NCBI GenBank assembly: GCA_911728455.2
Contig: OU452224.1
Coordinates: forward strand, 7,630,501 to 7,694,500
Origin: Marthasterias glacialis
Lineage: Eukaryota; Echinodermata; Asteroidea; Forcipulatida; Asteriidae
Length of the DNA stretch: 64,000 nt
Direction: 5' to 3'
Below, in pieces: positions 45,101 to 51,665 of the stretch. A model generated the notes under the pieces. That model did not search any database and was not told the DNA's origin. It was given only the letters and a program-made list of their open reading frames with translations. The translations under genes and the position numbers were made by a program. Within the stretch, counting starts at the first letter, position 1. Each line of letters starts with the position of its first letter.

Positions 45101-46361
45101 GCGCACCAAGCTGAATCAATCACATGAACCATCTCTGCCCCTTACAGGTACCCAATACCCCTGGGTAAAGAGAAGCAATTGTAGTTAATTGTCTTGCCCA
45201 AGGACACAAGTGTCATGAGCGGGATTTGAACCCAAACCCTGATGACTTAACCACCAGAACTTGAGTCCGATGCACTGGACGACTTGGCATCGACACCCTG
45301 CAGTTTAAGTGTAAACCCTTTTACATTGGTTGTGCACCCCACTTTGTTTGGACTGGGGAGATGGCCTGTAGTATTGTCCACTCTAGAAACACTGAGATTA
45401 AAAAAGATATTGTACTAACACTCCAATCTCCTTCAACCCAACTTTTTTTCGGCCAGCATTTAAAAAAACAAGAGTTTTTTCAATCACTTACACAAAGTGT
45501 ACTGTATGGGACTTTGAATTATCAACCCTTTGAGTCTGTGAGGGCTAAGACAGTATTCTGTGCTAATATAAGCAGCTTGGGGTTGTATGCTTGCCAGGGA
45601 GTTGAGAAAGTTTGAGAATTGGTTTGAGTATGTCTGCTAAGCAGGGATAATAGTGTTGAATAAAAGCTAAGGATAAATGCGCTGGATAAGAGCCCAGTGC
45701 TGTAATTATTATTCTTGTCAGGTAAATGTCAGTGGAGCACTTCATCATGAATCCAGAATTACATGTAGTTGGGTCATTTTCTTTGATTACATACAGGCCT
45801 CAATTTCATAGAGCTGCTTGAGTAGCTGGAAAAGCACAAAACATTTGTACTTACCAGAATAAGGTTACCAGCCAAAATACCCTCCTACATGTACCATGTG
45901 CAACTGGTTTCCTGCATGTTGTTGCTTAGCAGATAAAATGTGAAGCACTATTGTGTGCTTAAGCAGCTCTAGTGGGCCCTAAACATGTACACAATTTTGT
46001 AATTGCTGTCTTCAGTTTGGTTTAGAACAAGTGCATTTGATTTAATTTAAATGTTTCAAAATCTAGGGACATTTAGGAGACAAACTAGTGTTCTTTTGTG
46101 GCAGTGTGATAAGTGCAAAGCCTTGTTGCCTTGTTGAGGACTGAGGACTAAGTTCTTCTTGTGTTTGTTTCCTTCCTCAGAGTTGTGCAGCATAAGGAGA
46201 AGAACAAGATGAGTGCAGAGAACGTTGGAATCGTCTTTGGCCCGACGTTGTTACGAGAAGCGAATGATCAGACTATTATGGATAACCTGTACCTACTCCA
46301 ATACCAGAAGAAGGTCGTGGAGATCATGGTGGAGAATCCAGACATCCTTTTTGAGAAGTGA
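14586..46361 (+). CDS. CHN1/CHN2: Chimaerin (SH2-C1-RhoGAP Rac GTPase-activating protein), full gene, 11 coding exons
   Basis: Coding exons: 14586-15123, 19836-19923, 27539-27655, 30731-31001, 33947-34024, 34815-34899, 37400-37573, 39086-39163, 43801-43938, 44689-44803, 46181-46361. They sum to 1863 nt (620 residues plus stop), all phases match and all introns are GT-AG. Domain order is a unique N terminus (1-179), SH2 (about 206-295), linker, C1 zinc finger (361-410) and RhoGAP (about 425-620). In known chimaerins the SH2/C1 module is held closed and opens at the membrane on binding diacylglycerol, after which the GAP domain turns off Rac. Vertebrate members act in axon guidance and receptor signalling. 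The closest match is to vertebrate alpha2/beta2 chimaerin, which are about 460-470 residues; here the extra length is N-terminal. Paralogue assignment is not possible; a single pro-orthologue is expected in invertebrates. An alternative SH2-less first exon, known from vertebrates, was not found. Confidence 0.96.
16099..16280 (+). repeat. tRNA-derived SINE, family 2, complete single copy
   Basis: The tRNA-like head starts GGCAATCTCGGTAGTC and has a perfectly paired T arm (CGTGG, GTTCGAATCC, CACG). The non-tRNA body contains CACAGGACTCGGGAAAGTAC and GTATACAGTGCTTAACACAC, then ATCGATGTATGGGCAAAA and an ATA-rich end. The same body is found in three inverted pairs at 6.2, 37.1 and 48.6 kb. It lies in chimaerin intron 1. 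Confidence 0.8.
17344..17378. repeat. Short strong hairpin (intron 1)
   Basis: GGTTTGGGAAG, a 6-base loop (TTTACT) and CTTCCCAAACC form an 11-bp perfect stem, extended by imperfect pairs (CTTC and AAAG) on each side. Confidence 0.6.
19836..19923 (+). CDS. CHN1/CHN2: Chimaerin exon 2: LQQEAP block leading into the SH2 domain
   Basis: Codons 180-209, reading [13 protein letters not shown] and on to HHYGRE. This matches the vertebrate block YQLQQEAPRPKR...YYGRE almost residue for residue. The acceptor is a pyrimidine tract ending CCCAG at 19835; the donor is GTAAGTA at 19924. The exon enters in phase 1 and leaves in phase 2, agreeing with both neighbours. In vertebrate chimaerins this segment precedes the SH2 domain in the long (alpha2/beta2) isoforms, so this gene encodes the SH2-bearing form. 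Confidence 0.96.
20014..20145 (+). repeat. tRNA-derived SINE, family 3 (long-variable-arm tRNA type)
   Basis: The head reads GTCATGATGGCCGAGCACC, with B box GGGTTCGAGTCCC and spacing that fits a Leu/Ser-type tRNA with a long variable arm. The conserved body follows: CTTGTGTCCTTAAGCAAGAC then ACTTAACC. Three minus-strand copies at 29.2, 39.4 and 44.9 kb share the same body. This copy is truncated after the ACTTAACC block. It lies in chimaerin intron 2. Confidence 0.75.
22003..22147. mobile_element. MITE family A, copy 1 (intron 2)
   Basis: A small inverted-repeat element. Its ends read GAGACTTTTGAGGACGCTAG then GTGGCAGCAGACTTACC, and the reverse at the right (GCAAGTCTGCTGCCACCT). The centre has GCGCATGC. 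Other copies are at 22953, 43157, 47542 and 48004. It has no coding capacity. Confidence 0.75.
22452..22619. mobile_element. MITE family B, copy 1 (intron 2)
   Basis: Starts GGGCCCAATTTCATAGACC, with interior ATAAGGTAACCAGCCACT and GACTGGTATCCTGGTTATTT, and ends AGCAGCTCCATGAAAATGGG. It lies about 100 bp from copy 2. Confidence 0.75.
22726..22880. mobile_element. MITE family B, copy 2 (intron 2), ends decayed
   Basis: The left end has lost GGGCCC (starts near TTTTGTAGAGCTGCTTAAGC). The interior ATAAGGTTACCAGCAAAAAT and GACTGGTTTCCTGCTTATTT is well kept. The right end AACAGCTTGTAGTAG runs straight into a 16-bp perfect hairpin (22861-22910). Confidence 0.65.
22953..23098. mobile_element. MITE family A, copy 2 (intron 2), diverged
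   Basis: Ends ATGAGACTTTGAGGATG and GCATCACAAAGTCTCCAC; centre AACTGCGCATGCTG. It is the most diverged of the five copies and lies about 0.8 kb from copy 1, with two family B copies between them. Confidence 0.65.
24236..24560 (+). repeat. 67-bp minisatellite, four full units plus partial ends (intron 2)
   Basis: GGTTCCTTTTAGAA recurs at 24275, 24343, 24410, 24477 and 24544 (spacings 68, 67, 67, 67). Each unit has GGTTC-loop-GAACC, then CTGAAGACGAT and GAGAATGCTGATC. Units alternate between two subtypes, CAAGTTGTTACATCACC and CAATTTGTTACACCATC, giving a 134-bp dimer repeated twice. Confidence 0.85.
24600..27538 (+). other. Chimaerin intron 2, distal part without recognisable elements
   Basis: Apart from a possible SINE tail fragment near 27310-27345 I see only AT-rich unique-looking sequence and a C run near 25030. 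No alternative exon with domain similarity was found. Confidence 0.6.
27539..27655 (+). CDS. CHN1/CHN2: Chimaerin exon 3: first half of the SH2 domain
   Basis: Codons 209-248. It starts EYHGPISRE and contains GSYLVRES, the SH2 FLVRES signature with the phosphotyrosine-binding Arg (beta-B5) at residue 234. It then reads PGSYTLGLR, close to vertebrate PGTYTLALR. The acceptor is TTGCTCAG at 27531-27538 and the donor GTGAAG at 27656. It is flanked by the largest intron of the gene (19924-27538, 7.6 kb), which carries a SINE, four small MITE copies and a 67-bp tandem array. Confidence 0.96.
29240..29354 (-). repeat. tRNA-derived SINE, family 3, intron 3
   Basis: Read on the minus strand it has GTGTCGTGGCCGAGTGG, a long variable arm, GGGTTCGAATCCC with small changes, and the CTTGTGTCCTTGAGCAAG body. 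It is truncated in the body. Confidence 0.75.
30117..30265 (-). repeat. Dispersed repeat E, reverse copy (intron 3)
   Basis: On the minus strand it has GGGCACCAAGACATTGACCA, then GGGACACGGAGGCC and, upstream, TAAGGGCACCTCTACGATGG. It is diverged from copy 1 but the block order is kept. Confidence 0.5.
30731..31001 (+). CDS. CHN1/CHN2: Chimaerin exon 4: second half of the SH2 domain and linker
   Basis: Codons 248-338. The block [17 protein letters not shown], then LHDLV and [16 protein letters not shown], is nearly identical to vertebrate chimaerin SH2. After the SH2 domain the linker starts EPIYEKH, matching the conserved NPIYEH, then runs through a divergent Lys/Arg/Gly-rich stretch ending SQQDQ. 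The acceptor is TTGATTGTAG ending at 30730; the donor is GTAAGA at 31002, phase 0. The linker lacks the vertebrate segment around LVRRATLKENEQ, so it may be shorter or may use an exon not recognised here. Confidence 0.96.
32590..33675 (+). repeat. Satellite-like tandem array of about 170-180 bp units (intron 4)
   Basis: About five units start at AAGYCCTGCC/AAGCCCTGCTGTC-type words near 32597, 32720, 33246, 33417 and 33598. Each contains TCTTGATAATCC, a CTTTGTCGTTCTTGTGTTCT block and GTCACAAATGC. Spacings are about 123, 169 (after removing the inserted MITE), 171 and 181 bp. It ends about 270 bp before exon 5. Confidence 0.7.
32780..33136 (+). mobile_element. 357-bp TTAA-flanked MITE inserted in a satellite array (intron 4)
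   Basis: Inverted tips AGGTAAATTACAGAATTGG and CCAATCCTGTCTTCTACCT. TTAA lies on both sides (32776-32779, 33137-33140). The neighbouring array unit at 33475-33490 shows the same sequence uninterrupted with one TTAA. A second copy of the body is at 51378-51665 on the minus strand. Confidence 0.8.
33947..34024 (+). CDS. CHN1/CHN2: Chimaerin exon 5: SH2-C1 linker and first C1 histidine
   Basis: Codons 339-364, 26 in-phase codons. The first 18 residues are Gly/Thr/Ser-rich and not conserved with vertebrates. The end, YEKAHNFK, matches vertebrate YEKIHNFK and supplies His361, the first zinc ligand of the C1 domain. Acceptor TTGTCAG, donor GTAAAC. It lies directly downstream of a satellite-like array that fills the end of intron 4. 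Confidence 0.95.
34815..34899 (+). CDS. CHN1/CHN2: Chimaerin exon 6: C1 (diacylglycerol/phorbol-ester) domain, first part
   Basis: Codons 365-392, reading [16 protein letters not shown] then [12 protein letters not shown]. Zinc ligands Cys374, Cys377 and Cys391 are present, and the WGLIAQG loop that binds diacylglycerol is intact (Gly383 and Gln387 equal C1 positions 23 and 27). Position 11, a proline in vertebrate chimaerins and typical PKC C1 domains, is Phe371 here. Acceptor GGACAG at 34814, donor GTAAGG at 34900, phase 1. Confidence 0.96.
36600..36811. mobile_element. 212-bp MITE (intron 6)
   Basis: GTATTTTTGACTGCGTGAGG then GCG on the left and the complement CGCCCTCATGCGGTCAAAAA then TAC on the right form a 23-bp inverted repeat with two mismatches. 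No clear target duplication was seen. Confidence 0.6.
37066..37322. repeat. Inverted pair of family 2 SINE, intron 6
   Basis: A nearly complete minus-strand copy (CCCATACACCGATGTGTG first, B-box complement GATTCGAACCC, ending at the tRNA 5' side GAGATTGCCCAG) is followed by a plus-strand tail ending ACATCGGTGTATGGG. It stops about 80 bp before chimaerin exon 7, so it lies inside the acceptor-proximal part of the intron. Confidence 0.75.
37400..37573 (+). CDS. CHN1/CHN2: Chimaerin exon 7: end of C1 domain and start of RhoGAP domain
   Basis: Codons 393-451. [12 protein letters not shown] supplies Cys394, His399 and Cys402, and Cys410 completes the C1 signature H-X12-C-X2-C-X13-C-X2-C-X4-H-X2-C-X7-C. 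The segment [18 protein letters not shown] opens the RhoGAP domain and matches vertebrate [18 protein letters not shown]. The acceptor is AATATAG at 37399 and the donor GTAAGT at 37574, leaving Gly451 split. An inverted SINE pair ends only about 80 bp upstream of this exon. Confidence 0.96.
38203..38981. mobile_element. 779-bp foldback element with 9-bp target-site duplication (intron 7)
   Basis: Two arms of about 300 bp in opposite orientation, around 90 percent alike by eye, separated by a centre of about 170 bp. The ends read CGGTCCTACTAATTGCCGAC and the complement, with internal short repeats of CCGACCCCT and CCGACAACT. CTCAAAGAC is duplicated on both sides (38194-38202, 38982-38990). A 9-bp duplication and long inverted arms fit a Mutator-like (MULE) foldback. 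No transposase frame is present. It ends 104 bp before exon 8. Confidence 0.85.
39086..39163 (+). CDS. CHN1/CHN2: Chimaerin exon 8: RhoGAP arginine finger
   Basis: Codons 451-477, reading [12 protein letters not shown] then [14 protein letters not shown]. Arg459 is the catalytic arginine finger of the RhoGAP fold (vertebrate GLYRVSG). The Ser after Val is Pro461 here. Acceptor TTTAG at 39085, donor GTAAGG at 39164, phase 1. Like the neighbouring exons it is short and surrounded by repeat-rich introns; a 779-bp foldback element ends about 100 bp upstream. Confidence 0.96.
39441..39645 (-). repeat. tRNA-derived SINE, family 3, intron 8, near full length
   Basis: Minus-strand copy with the tRNA head partly deleted in the variable-arm region but a complete body: GTCCTTAGGCAAGACACTT, CTTCACCCAGGGGTAAATG, then GCGCTATACTTGGCC and CCAGAGAGCTGAG. 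It ends in a run of short AT words, and it defines the 3' half of the family. Confidence 0.75.
39757..39950 (-). repeat. Dispersed repeat E, reverse copy (intron 8), longest
   Basis: Minus-strand order: GCAGACAAGCCTGATACTTTC, broken as GCAGACAAGCC and GATACTTTC, then GGTAAGGGCAAG, GGGCACCGAGGCAATGACCA and GGCTTCAAGCCTGCATG. It gives the fullest view of the family. Confidence 0.55.
40000..41880 (+). other. Chimaerin intron 8, central part, nothing recognised
   Basis: No repeat with a second copy here and no coding signal, apart from a C run near 40205. A short inverted match, ATTTTAATTCGTTGAAAGAT and its near-complement around 40993-41093, is too weak to call an element. Confidence 0.5.
41890..42008 (-). 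repeat. tRNA-derived SINE, family 1, reverse copy
   Basis: Reverse-strand copy of the SINE at 5.5 kb. Read on the minus strand it has GGAGACCGCCAACAT, GGGCTGGATAGCTCAG, a B box (41916-41926) and the ATTTTTCTTTG tail. It lies in chimaerin intron 8. A tail-like fragment with GGTGAACAGAGAAAAATTG near 27310-27345 in intron 2 may be a third, decayed copy. Confidence 0.75.
43157..43306. mobile_element. MITE family A, copy 3 (intron 8)
   Basis: Ends GGGAGGTTTTAGAATGCTAG and CCTAGTGTCCCCCAAAAGCC, with the GGTGGCAGCAGACTTACC core at both sides. Its left flank is GGGCCCAAT and its right flank ATTTCATAGAGCTGC, which together read like the end of a family B element. Confidence 0.75.
43801..43938 (+). 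CDS. CHN1/CHN2: Chimaerin exon 9: RhoGAP core
   Basis: Codons 477-523. It contains [19 protein letters not shown], matching vertebrate DINIITGALKLYFRDLPIP. Lys499 and Arg503 sit where the conserved Lys and Arg of the RhoGAP domain support Rac binding and catalysis. Acceptor TCTCTCCAG at 43800, donor GTGAGT at 43939, phase 1. A misplaced stop just after the donor (within intron sequence) shows read-through is not possible, confirming the splice. Confidence 0.96.
44060..44437 (+). repeat. tRNA-derived SINE, family 4, intron 9
   Basis: The head has GGATGGCATGTGCATAAAAC and a clear B box (GGTTCGATTCCC, near 44107). The body contains GAGGGTTTTTCTCCAGGCC and TGGTTTTCCTCCCTCC. Tails of this shape are typical of tRNA-SINEs in invertebrate deuterostomes. 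It fills half of the short intron between exons 9 and 10. Only this copy is in the window, so its limits are approximate. Confidence 0.6.
44689..44803 (+). CDS. CHN1/CHN2: Chimaerin exon 10: RhoGAP helical segment
   Basis: Codons 523-561, reading [15 protein letters not shown] then [17 protein letters not shown]. It corresponds to vertebrate [28 protein letters not shown]. Acceptor GAGCAG at 44688, donor GTAAAA at 44804, phase 2. The preceding intron is short (750 bp), and half of it is a tRNA-derived SINE. Confidence 0.95.
44911..45296 (-). repeat. tRNA-derived SINE, family 3, intron 10, with internal insertion
   Basis: The full head (GATGCCAAGTCGTCCAGTGC), B box, GTGTCCTTGGGCAAGAC, CCCAGGGGTATTGGGTACC and the CCAGAGAGCTGA end are all present. 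The 3' part is split by about 160 bp of unrelated sequence (around 44940-45095) between the AGAGCTGA block and the GCGCTACATACTT block. Confidence 0.7.
45796..45979. mobile_element. MITE family B, copy 3 (intron 10)
   Basis: Ends GGCCTCAATTTCATAGAGC and GCTTAAGCAGCTCTAGTGGG then CCC; interior ATAAGGTTACCAGCCAAAAT and GGTTTCCTGCATG. The body is complete and the ends slightly diverged. Confidence 0.75.
46181..46361 (+). CDS. CHN1/CHN2: Chimaerin exon 11: end of RhoGAP domain and stop codon
   Basis: Codons 561-620 and a TGA at 46359-46361. [20 protein letters not shown] matches vertebrate [20 protein letters not shown], with the conserved catalytic-site Asn at residue 575. The protein ends NPDILFEK, two residues beyond the vertebrate NEDILF terminus, so the C terminus is complete. 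Acceptor CCTTCCTCAG at 46180. Confidence 0.96.
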
Positions 46362-47160
46362 TCGGAGGAACCATAGGGGAAAAGCTGGGCTGACTTCCTG
46401 CAGAGATTCAAAGGTCAATCAGCAGTTTGTTTTGCCTTGGGGACGAACATAACCCAGCTGGAAGAGTTGAAGACACTGTACGGTATTGGTTTATACGGGA
46501 AGGAAAGTAGTCACTTAAGGTATGCACCTTGCCTTGGGATTCAGGTGTTACTGAACCGCCACTATGTGAACGGTAGAGCTTTCTGAGAAAGTGAAAGAGA
46601 AAGTGTGATCAAGCATTTCTCATGGGAAAGATCAATTCCATTTCAGCTTTCTTGAAAGAAATCCTTGATCTGTTTAGGGTTTGAATGGAGATGGTCGTCA
46701 GGTAGTTTGTGAGGTTACACCATGAAAATGTTGTTTTCCGAGACAAATTGGTGGCTCTAATATAATACTTGGTTCTAAAATGTCGCTTTATCAATGGGCG
46801 TTTCAAAGCACGTATAACTTTAACAACAGACAAGCAGAGCTTGAATCATGATGCCCATTTATACAGCACCATTCATACTTGCAAGGTGCTGCAGCACAAT
46901 CTGCTGCCAACCCTACCAGAAAACATCGGGGCAAACCCCTTCTGTGTAAAACTATAAGTGTTTTGGGTTCTTTGACGTGCTCTACACAACACCTGATGCA
47001 AGAGAGTAATTCTGTTCTCCGATGACCAATATTGTACAGTATCCTAAACATTCATCTTGTATAGATAATTATTTACAGAGTTTCATGTGCTGTTAGTTGT
47101 AATTGTTTTTTTTTTAAATCAGTTTAAAAACAAAAATAAAAAAAATTGTTACAAATTTTC
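46362..47160 (+). other. Chimaerin 3' untranslated region (probable)
   Basis: Sequence after the TGA with no conserved reading frame. A canonical AATAAA lies at 47135-47140 in a very A-rich tract, the first good polyadenylation signal downstream of the stop. The true end could be further downstream. The part around 46850-47000 has a repeat-like look, but no second copy was found in this window. Confidence 0.5.
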
Positions 47161-47541
47161 ACTTAAAATTCCACCCAGATTCGTATATTTTACCTCTTAT
47201 TCGTATCCATAAAAGTGGCAGTTTGACTTACTTAACGATTTAAAACAAAAAACAAAAGACAATTTTTATATTTTTGGCTATTTATATGACAGTGTTGTAT
47301 TGCGCAAGAAATTTTTATCAGTTAATTATATCGTCATTTTAGTTTTTCTTTAAATTTGTCAGTGTGGGTAACAACAGCTGCAGTATTATTTGAGGTGTTT
47401 GATTGTTTGGCCTGGGCTGAAGCCTGGCAACCAAGCTGATTCTCATGTCAGCAATTATGTCAGTTCTATCTTTGGGAAACTTATTTATTCAGTTTTTTGT
47501 TTTACACATGAAAGTGAACCAATACAACAAAGTTGATGTGA

Positions 47542-47655
47542 AATGAGACACTTTGGAACACTAGGTGGCAGCAGACATACTAGGTGAATTTACGTAGGTC
47601 TGAGCTTGCGCCTTGTAAGTCCGCTACCACCTGGCATCCACAAAATACTACCATT
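47542..47655. mobile_element. MITE family A, copy 4 (downstream of chimaerin), shortened
   Basis: Ends AATGAGACACTTTGGAACAC, then CTAGGTGGCAGCAGACATAC, and the complement CCGCTACCACCTGGCATCC. It is shorter than the others because the central part is reduced. It lies just after the probable 3' end of chimaerin. Confidence 0.7.
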
Positions 47656-48003
47656 GATGGAGCTGGTCATAACTGTCAATTTTTTTTTGTACTGATGACA
47701 ATTATGCGCAACCACGTAGCACCTTTAATGAAATCATTCCAAAGCCAAAGCCCCCCCCCCTGCTCTTTCCTGCATTGAAGTCTGACTTGTTTTTTTTCTC
47801 ACAACTATCCTCTGCATGGTGGACGGAAAAAAATCGTTGAAGCATTTTATTGTCATCACCTGCGAGTTTTCCCTCCACCAGTTTGTCCGTCCAAAGGGGA
47901 ATATTTACCATCAGTAAAGCATGGCTCACTGCAAGGGAAATTTTTGTGGTGGAAACGATGCATGCTGTTTCTCCATTGTGCCGCAGACAATTTTGTTTTG
48001 CAA

Positions 48004-48330
48004 TGCGAGACTTAAAAACGCTCGGGGGCAGTAGATGTACCAAGTAAATTTCCAATGTTTACATCGATCTGCGTATGGGTTGTTTCCAAGAACAACTTAC
48101 CTGCTGCCACCTAGGCCCAATTTCATAGAGCTGCTTAAGCACAGAAAGCAGCTAAGCACAACGAAATTATGCTTACCAGAATAAGATTACCAGCCAACAT
48201 ACCATTTCACATGTACAAATTTTGGCTGGTATCCTGCTTATTTTCGCTTGGCAGAAAAATTACGAAGCACTATTTGCTGCTTAAGCAACTCTATGAAATC
48301 GGGCCCTAGTGTCCTCAAAAGTCTCCCATT
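48004..48330. mobile_element. MITE family A, copy 5, interrupted by a family B element
   Basis: The left part is 48004-48113 (GAGACTTAAAAACGCTCG, core, then CTGCTGCCACCTA). The right end, GTGTCCTCAAAAGTCTCCC, resumes at 48309 after 192 bp of family B. Removing the insert and one CTA restores CCACCTAGTGTCC, the sequence seen uninterrupted in copy 3. Confidence 0.8.
48114..48305. mobile_element. MITE family B, copy 4, inserted in family A
   Basis: 192 bp with inverted ends GGCCCAATTTCATAGAGC and CTATGAAATCGGGCC, flanked by CTA on both sides (48111-48113, 48306-48308), a 3-bp target-site duplication. The interior has ATAAGATTACCAGCCAAC and TGGTATCCTGCTTATTTTCG, shared by the other family B copies. 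It has no reading frame. Confidence 0.85.
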
Positions 48331-48576
48331 CACATGAAGCTTGTCAAACTGTCGATGACATTGCTCAGGATGAAAGCTTCGATGGGGATGACGATTTACC
48401 GTCAAGTGGTGAGACTGCAGAGCTTGCAATCCAAAGATTAGATAGTTGCATTCTGAATCCCTAGCTGAACATTCTTGCATTAATTACTTAACCATTGAAG
48501 GAACTAATACTTAAAAATGTTCTTAGGCTTAGATGTTATTTTTTGCATCAGGGATAAAGAATATTATTTATAATTT

Positions 48577-48830
48577 TTACCCATACACCGATGTGTGTTA
48601 AGCACTGTATACATAGCACTTCCCCGAGTCCTGTGAAAAAAAACTCACAGGCATTTTCCTCGGATGGGATTCGAACCCTTGCTAGTTGGTAAGACATCTG
48701 AATTGGCTGGGTCATGGGTTCGAAGGAAAAATGCCAAAGAAAATGCCTGTGAATTTTTTCCACAGGACTCGGGGAGGGGGGGGGGAGTACTGAGTATACA
48801 GTGCTTAACACATATCGGTGTATGGGAAAA
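48577..48830. repeat. Inverted pair of family 2 SINE, intergenic
   Basis: The minus-strand copy starts CCCATACACCGATG and runs to GGGATTCGAACCC. It meets a plus-strand copy that still has an A-box-like CTAGTTGGTAAGACATC and GGGTTCGA, then the CACAGGACTCGG body and CATATCGGTGTATGGG end. The tRNA halves in the middle are partly deleted. A G-run interrupts the right body. Confidence 0.75.
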
Positions 48831-49924
48831 AACTACAAATAATGATCTGAGGCTTGTTGGGTATTAGCTAGCAATGCATTCTAGCATTTTGGGGGTTTTG
48901 GACTTTCAACTCTCTTAACAGAGCAGAGTATTGTAATTTTGATTGTTCTTTTTTTTTGCAATAGTTTTAACATCGAATTTAGATACACTATTTCTAAATC
49001 ATAGTGTCCACCATGAAACAAAAGACAGCCAAAAGATGTTAATAAAAACTTTAAGATAACTAGCTGTAAGCAACTCATATGAAGATAGTATTTATTAAAC
49101 ACTAGAAAGTATTATTAATGCAATGTTCCCAGCTAGATAGGTCACAAAGAGGTTTTGGATTTTGATATTTTTTGTTTCATCTAGTATTGAGGGTAGAGAA
49201 CAAAATATGGGGAAAGTTACACTCCATTTGAAAATATTTTCCCGACATCTGATATTCAAATTTTTGCCACCCAGGTGGTTGCAACATGTAGATGTTATTG
49301 ATGTAAATGTATAATTGAAAGTATATGTTGATGCTTATAATGTTGTCTTGTAAAAATTGTAAGAATTGTGTCAGCCATTTTTTTTTAATGTATGAAAACA
49401 TATTACACAAATAGTCTTACTTTAGTATTATATAGTTATCAAAAAAGTCATCTTTCTATGATGGTTATTGAGTAGTTTTTCGTGTAAATGAGTTTTGGGT
49501 TTTGATTTTGGCAAAGGTGTCATTGGAGAGAAGTGTATAGATCTCTCGTACACCGTATCTGAGTTTTGAGGTGTCCTGTCAGAATTTCATGTTTGTGACG
49601 GCCACCCAAAGGGATACTTGAAATTTTGATTCATACGAATGTTCCCTTAAAATAGCCTCTGAATATATGGGCTACAAAACAGGGAAGAGTGGGGGTGGGA
49701 TGGGTGGGCAGTGAGCTAAGAGAAAGGGGGACTTCATGAAGTAGAAATGTAACTATTTTGTTTGAGGCCATACTAAGGAAGTAAAAGCAACCTGTAGCCA
49801 CTTCAGACTTGGCTACATTGTGAACATTTGGCCACGATTTCAAGGCTGCTCCATAAACACACGTGGTCAATACACAGCGTAACCAAATAATATCGGCCGC
49901 ATGGTAAATAGTTGGCCAGAAACC

Positions 49925-50360
49925 AGAGGCCGTTACGTAAACCTTAAAAGTCCACAGGTGGCCACATTGAAAAAGTGGCTGCAATCTACAACATTTCATT
50001 ATGTTGCCGACTTTTACAAAGGAGGTCGCTATTCTGTGGACAGGTGGTCAGCTTTTGTTTGTAGGTGGCCACATTTGAAAAGTTGCTACCACTCATAAGC
50101 TTCTGACTTTTTTAGGTGGCCATTTTGTACAGGTGGCCGCATTGTACAGGTGGCCACACCAAACAAATACAAAGGACATCAGTCCAAAGTAAAACATCAG
50201 GTTGTATTGAAGGTGGCCACATTGGGGAAATGTGGCTACCATTCATTGGTGGCCACATATTGCAGGTGGCCTCTTTGTACAGGTGACTACAATGATTGAC
50301 AGGTCAGAAAGTGGATACTTGTAGCCACAATGAGAGCCGTTAAAAGGTGGCCGTTAAAAA
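49925..50360 (+). repeat. Degenerate GGTGGCCAC-based minisatellite
   Basis: More than ten words of the form GGTGGCCAC/GGTGGCCGC/GTGGCTACC are followed by ATTGTACAG or ATTTGAAAAG at irregular spacing. The best short run is near 50115-50160, where units of about 17-20 bp repeat back to back. Weaker versions reach back to about 49780. Confidence 0.65.
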
Positions 50361-51377
50361 GTGTCATTGATGAATTAACAAGCCATTTCAAATGGACTGT
50401 TGGCCAACATTGGCCTCTGAAGGCATATTGCCTTGTCCTCGGGGGCGCCATCTTTTGTATTTCTTTTATATACACATTTTTAAATGTCTTATTTTTAGTA
50501 ATACATTAATTGATATTTCACTCACATCTACTCAGGAGTTGATTACCATATGATGTGCTGCTTATTTTATGTTATGTAAGTGTTTCTCTAGTATAGGATA
50601 CAGAAACATCAGCTTGATGCGGACGTGAACCCAGCTGACATGTTTCCTGTGTACTGCAGTAGTCATGCTGCGCTTATTCCCATTATACAATCAAGGGACC
50701 AGACTGATTTCCCTTCCAACCTCAGTGTGGTTTTAATATGGTCACACTGTGACAAAGGGTCTGCGATCCACAGCCACAGATGCGTTGTCATGTTCCCTGT
50801 GTGCAATAGCAATAATGAGTACTGAATCTCATCGTACAAAAAGGGGCATCTGACTATTTTCCCCTTACAGCCTCGGTTTGGTTACATTGGTTTGAGTGGT
50901 AAAAAGAAAATGGCTGGTCCATGATAAAGGTCTAATGGAGCCATTCAACCTCATTTCTTTTATTTATTATTGTTTTTTTTTAATAGAATGCATGTTAATT
51001 TACGGTGAACATTTTTTTGTTAGTTTCTAAATAATGATCAGAAATCATCAGTGTATGTATTGCTTCCTCCAATATGTAGGTGAATGTTGGACAAATAACA
51101 TTTGAAGTTCCTGCATTCAAATAAGTGTATAGATTACCGTGTCTTTCCTTCTATATGTTTTGTGGACGTTGTTTTCCCTTTCTTTTTATTGGGGTTTCTG
51201 AGGACTTAGTTTCCGATGCTTGAAACCCCCTTCCCCTTCAGTTGGACTCGCCCAAAGAATACGAAGTGTATTAGACCTGTTTAAAGGTGGAATACAGGAT
51301 TGGTTCATCCAATCATGGAGAAAGGAACAGTATTCTCATGATCCAATTGTTTTAGTTTTGTTTTTAATTCATTATCA

Positions 51378-51665
51378 GGATCAGTCAGAAGGCTTACTGA
51401 TTATGAAGTTCATACACCAGTACCAAGCTTCCATTGAAGTATTTCTGTCTGAAAATCTGTCAATGTCGAGAAATTAAAAAGTAGAATTTGATAACCCCGA
51501 TTGAATTGACATGCTGAAAAGTGTGCATGGTTTTTCATTGTTTTCTCCTGATTCGGAACACGGATTGAGCCCAAATGTTCATAGATTTTTTTCTTGTTTC
51601 GAATCACACAAAGTAAGAACACTGCACTATCAACTTTACCAATCCTAAGTTGGTACAATGAACTT
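51378..51665 (-). mobile_element. Second copy of the 33-kb TTAA-type MITE, reverse strand
   Basis: Read on the minus strand it shares ATTGGTAAAGTTGATAGTGC, CATTTGGGCTCAATCC, CAGGAGAAAACAATGAAAAA and CACACTTTTCAGCATGT with the 32780-33136 element, in the same order. The tips are decayed, so its limits are approximate. Confidence 0.75.
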
